Positions 6,833-8,985 of a stretch of DNA of 8,985 nt are shown one piece after another. Below the pieces are notes generated by a model. The model was given only the letters and a program-made list of their open reading frames with translations, made no database searches and was not told the origin of the DNA. The position numbers and the translations under genes were made by a program. Source of the DNA: an uncultured Lachnospiraceae bacterium (GTDB lineage: Bacteria > Bacillota > Clostridia > Lachnospirales > Lachnospiraceae); NCBI GenBank assembly GCA_902782715.1, contig CACZOG010000201.1, positions 1-8,985 on the forward strand, read 5' to 3'. How positions within the stretch are numbered: position 1 is the first letter of the stretch; every line of letters starts with the position of its first letter.

Positions 6833-7405
6833 ATGGAAAAGATCAAAGAATTATACAAAAAATACGAAGAGATCATTGTTTATCTTATAGTGGGCGTTTT
6901 AACAACCATCGTATCCTGGCTCGCCTGCTTTGGTGCAAAATTCTTTCTCGACTCAAACGATTCACTTCAGAATTTTATCATCAACACGATCGGATGGGTT
7001 GTCGGAGTATGTTTTGCATATCCTTTAAACAGAGCCTGGGTTTTTAAAAGCAAGAATAAACACATTTTAAAAGAATTCGGCGGATTCGCCGCATCGAGAC
7101 TCTCAACCTGGATTCTCGACGTAGTAATCATGTGGTTCTTCGTAAACGTCGTTTCTTTCGAAAGCTTCCTTATCAAGCTCCTGGCAAAATTCCATTTCGT
7201 TATAACGGAGATCGATACGCAGGACAAGCTTTACTACTGGTTCGTTAAGATCTTCATTTCGGCAGTGCTTGTTACAATAGCAAATTACATTTTCAGCAAG
7301 TTCCTGGTATTTGGAAAAAAGAAGAAAGCTGAAAAGGAAAATACTGCAAAAGACGAAAAAGAAGATACTGCAAAATCCGAAGACGAAACCGAAAAACAGA
7401 AATAA
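6833..7405 (+). CDS. Stand-alone GtrA family membrane protein
   Basis: A 190-residue protein with four predicted membrane helices (about 14-38, 47-67, 82-105 and 134-157) and the GtrA motif N66-R-A-W-V-F71-K-S-K, closely like N-R-K-V-V-F-K-S-K in the fused GtrA domain two genes upstream. The last helix ends in F-L-V-F-G-K-K-K-K, again matching the fused copy's end. GtrA proteins are believed to help polyprenyl-phosphate sugars cross the membrane for glycosylation of wall polymers or O-antigen. The C-terminal 28 residues are a very charged Lys/Glu tail containing an 8-residue duplication. AAAGG sits 9 nt before the start; the gap to the previous gene is 29 bp. Having two GtrA units in one operon suggests two lipid-linked sugars, or hetero-pairing of the two domains; sequence does not decide. 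Confidence 0.92.
   Translation: MEKIKELYKKYEEIIVYLIVGVLTTIVSWLACFGAKFFLDSNDSLQNFIINTIGWVVGVCFAYPLNRAWVFKSKNKHILKEFGGFAASRLSTWILDVVIMWFFVNVVSFESFLIKLLAKFHFVITEIDTQDKLYYWFVKIFISAVLVTIANYIFSKFLVFGKKKKAEKENTAKDEKEDTAKSEDETEKQK
7334..7381 (+). repeat. 24-bp in-frame tandem repeat in the GtrA tail
   Basis: Two copies of an eight-codon unit (7334-7357 and 7358-7381) encode K-E-N-T-A-K-D-E and K-E-D-T-A-K-S-E. They share the 11-mer ATACTGCAAAA at a distance of 24 bp. A recent duplication in a disordered tail is the simplest reading. Confidence 0.7.
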
Positions 7406-7431
7406 ACCTGCCCACATCGGGCGAAAAACAA

Positions 7432-7450
7432 TATAAATATTGGATTTATA
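7432..7450 (+). promoter_or_regulatory. Palindrome covering the carboxypeptidase ribosome binding site
   Basis: TATAAAT, five bases (ATTGG), ATTTATA: a perfect 7-5-7 inverted repeat ending two bases before the start codon at 7453. The only Shine-Dalgarno-like bases (GGA, 7442-7444) fall in its loop and first stem base. The site is far weaker than the AAGGAGG-type sites of other genes here, so translation may be low or structure-dependent. No good -35 was found for an internal promoter, although TATAAA could serve as a -10. A short GCCC-ACATC-GGGC hairpin lies just upstream (7410-7422) without a T-run. Confidence 0.35.
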
Positions 7451-7452
7451 AC

Positions 7453-8916
7453 ATGAATTTAAAAAAGGTTTTATACAAATTAATACCTTTGACATTCTCG
7501 GTTGCACTTGTTTTAACACCTGCACTCCACGCGCTCGCAGACGATCCGCCCGACTATGATGCTCTGGCAGAAGCGAGAAAAGGACTTCCGATCCAGTCAA
7601 ACTCCATTGCCGACTGGCCTCAGGGCCCGGAAGTTTCCGCGCAGGCAGCCATTCTTATGGAAGCGGATACCGGAGCGATCCTTTATGCGAAGAACATCGA
7701 CGAAAGACTCTACCCCGCAAGTACGACCAAGATCTTAACCTGTACGCTCGCATATGAAAACAGCGACTTGACCGATATCGTCAAATTCTCAAGCGAAGCG
7801 GTAAAATCAGTTCCCTGGGACGGCTCCAAGATCGGAATCGATCCCGGCGAAGCGATCACGATGCAGCAGGCTTATGAAGCAATCCTTATCGGAAGTGCAA
7901 ATGAAGTTGCAAACGGAGTTGCGGAACATGTGGGCGGTTCCATGGAAGGCTTTGTCGACATGATGAACCGGAGAGTCGCAGATCTGGGCCTTCAGAACAC
8001 ACACTTCGTAAATGCGAACGGTCTTTACGACGATAACCATTACACTTCGGCTTACGATCTGGCAATTCTGGCACGTGACTTCTTCAGTTACGACATGCTC
8101 GCTAAGATCTCCAGAACACCGAAGGTTGAATTTACGGCAACACCCACTCAGAAAGATGATATTACGATAAGCTCCAAGAACCTTCTTTTGGACGGAAGAA
8201 AATATCATTACGATTACATCGTTGGTTCTAAAACCGGATATACCGACAAGGCCCGCCAGACTCTGGTCTCATGTGCCAAGAAAGACGGAATGGAACTCAT
8301 CTGCGTGGTTTTAATGGAAGAATCACCCACTCAGTTCACCGATACGATCGCGCTTTTTGAATACGGATTCAACAATTTCACTATCGAATCCATCAAAGGC
8401 AAGGAATTCAGTTTCGATTCGGATAAGAGCGGATTCTTTAAGACCGGAACGGATATATTCGGAGATTCCGTGGATATCCTTAAACTTAACGATAATGCCA
8501 ACATCGTTTTGCCCAACAACGCAACTTTCGATGACCTGACCATGAGTGTCGTTTATGACACGGCAAACGAAAATGCCGTTGCGAAAGCAGTATATTCCTA
8601 CAATTCAAACGTTGTCGGATACGCGGACATCATGCTTAATGCCCAGAAGACAACCCTCTTCGAACAGGGCGGAACTCTTGAAGCAGCCAGCGAAGATGTT
8701 CCTTACATAAGCAACAAAGACGGCAAATCCGTTTTCGTAAATATAAAAATAATCCTTATTTCCCTTGTTGCACTCGTAGTACTCGTAACCGCAGTACTTC
8801 TTATTTACAGGAAGCTCGTAATGGCCAAGAGGGAGATAAAAAAGAAGGTAGTAAAAAAGAACCGCGAAAAAGAACGGTTCTACAGATCTTCAAATCATCA
8901 TAATTTCAAATTATAA
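7453..8916 (+). CDS. D-alanyl-D-alanine carboxypeptidase, PBP5/DacA type (peptidase S11)
   Basis: A 487-residue low-molecular-weight penicillin-binding protein that removes the terminal D-Ala from peptidoglycan stem pentapeptides and so limits cross-linking. It has a signal peptide (basic start, hydrophobic core, likely cleavage after A-L-A29). The catalytic motifs are S90-T-T-K93 (nucleophile Ser), S148-A-N150 and K260-T-G262, in the usual order and spacing. A PBP5 C-terminal beta domain follows (about 305-415). The protein ends with a real membrane helix (about 431-452) and a strongly basic 35-residue tail, instead of the short amphipathic anchor of E. coli PBP5. It is the last gene of the run and is followed at once by the terminator. 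The 47-bp gap before it is the largest in the run and holds a weak ribosome binding site. Whether it matches DacA, DacF or another paralogue is undecided. Confidence 0.95.
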   Translation: MNLKKVLYKLIPLTFSVALVLTPALHALADDPPDYDALAEARKGLPIQSNSIADWPQGPEVSAQAAILMEADTGAILYAKNIDERLYPASTTKILTCTLAYENSDLTDIVKFSSEAVKSVPWDGSKIGIDPGEAITMQQAYEAILIGSANEVANGVAEHVGGSMEGFVDMMNRRVADLGLQNTHFVNANGLYDDNHYTSAYDLAILARDFFSYDMLAKISRTPKVEFTATPTQKDDITISSKNLLLDGRKYHYDYIVGSKTGYTDKARQTLVSCAKKDGMELICVVLMEESPTQFTDTIALFEYGFNNFTIESIKGKEFSFDSDKSGFFKTGTDIFGDSVDILKLNDNANIVLPNNATFDDLTMSVVYDTANENAVAKAVYSYNSNVVGYADIMLNAQKTTLFEQGGTLEAASEDVPYISNKDGKSVFVNIKIILISLVALVVLVTAVLLIYRKLVMAKREIKKKVVKKNREKERFYRSSNHHNFKL

Positions 8917-8923
8917 AAAATAA

Positions 8924-8945
8924 CGGGCAGTTTAATAACTGCCCG
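8924..8945. terminator. Strong, probably bidirectional hairpin terminator
   Basis: CGGGCAGTT, loop TAAT, AACTGCCCG: a 9-bp GC-rich stem, followed on the plus strand by ATTTTATTTC. On the minus strand the same stem is followed by TTATTTTTT (the A-run at 8914-8922). It starts 7 bp after the carboxypeptidase stop and can end transcripts from both sides. Confidence 0.93.
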
Positions 8946-8948
8946 ATT

Positions 8949-8985
8949 TTATTTCTTATTTCCGTATACGGATACTTTTACGTTA
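8949..8985 (-). CDS. Possible 3' end of a convergent gene (partial)
   Basis: Read on the minus strand, the last bases give an open frame for at least 11 codons (N-V-K-V-S-V-Y-G-N-K-K) before a TAA at 8949-8951, directly in front of the hairpin at 8924-8945, whose minus-strand side has a T-run. That arrangement is what a convergent gene would show. The stretch is far too short to identify a product, and 11 open codons can arise by chance. It contains a perfect 12-bp palindrome, TCCGTATACGGA (8961-8972). Confidence 0.3.
   Translation of the reverse strand, partial: NVKVSVYGNKK

Noticed and set aside
7410..7422. GCCC-ACATC-GGGC hairpin as a terminator before the carboxypeptidase gene
   Set aside because: The stem is only four pairs and no T-run follows on either strand, so transcription most likely continues.
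7103..7600. A 165-codon antisense frame spanning the GtrA end and the carboxypeptidase start
   Set aside because: It is Phe-rich nonsense opposite Lys/Glu-rich coding sequence, overlapping two well-supported genes.

Overview
The window looks like a chromosomal segment of a low-to-moderate GC Firmicute, most plausibly a Clostridia/Lachnospiraceae-type anaerobe. The reasons are strong AGGAGG-type ribosome binding sites, sigma-A-like promoters, AT-rich intergenic DNA, a PBP5-type carboxypeptidase with a Gram-positive-style envelope gene set, and a glycosyltransferase 2/GtrA fusion next to a phosphodiester glycosidase. This is an inference from gene content; there is no rRNA or other taxonomic marker. 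No tRNA, rRNA, CRISPR array, insertion sequence or phage gene was seen.

Left part, minus strand (1-2120): an HU nucleoid protein gene, cut by the window edge just before its stop, with a near-perfect promoter that overlaps a 19-bp palindrome. Upstream of it lie a YgjP/DUF45-type zinc metalloprotein gene and a membrane acyltransferase-3 gene, 21 bp apart and probably co-transcribed leftward. A divergent 191-bp promoter region (2121-2311) separates them from the right part.

Right part, plus strand (2312-8916): six tightly spaced genes that look like one operon, from an extended -10 promoter (2252-2280) to a strong hairpin terminator (8924-8945). They encode a PAP2 lipid phosphatase, a polyprenyl-phosphate glycosyltransferase fused to a GtrA membrane domain, a membrane-anchored phosphodiester glycosidase (NAGPA family), an unrecognised single-pass membrane protein with a long Ser/Arg-rich cytoplasmic tail, a stand-alone GtrA protein, and a D-Ala-D-Ala carboxypeptidase. 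The last 37 bp probably hold the end of a convergent gene sharing the terminator.

How they may work together (inference): the GT2 domain makes a polyprenyl-phosphate sugar on the cytoplasmic face, and GtrA domains help carry it across the membrane. The PAP2 enzyme may regenerate or trim the lipid carrier, and the phosphodiester glycosidase may remove sugar from a sugar-phosphate diester outside the cell. The carboxypeptidase trims peptidoglycan stem peptides. The divergent acyltransferase could O-acylate the same glycan. No GT-C type transferase that would use a polyprenyl-phosphate sugar outside the cell is present. Most of this is ordinary envelope biology; the least explained parts are the 545-residue membrane protein and the natural substrate of the glycosidase.
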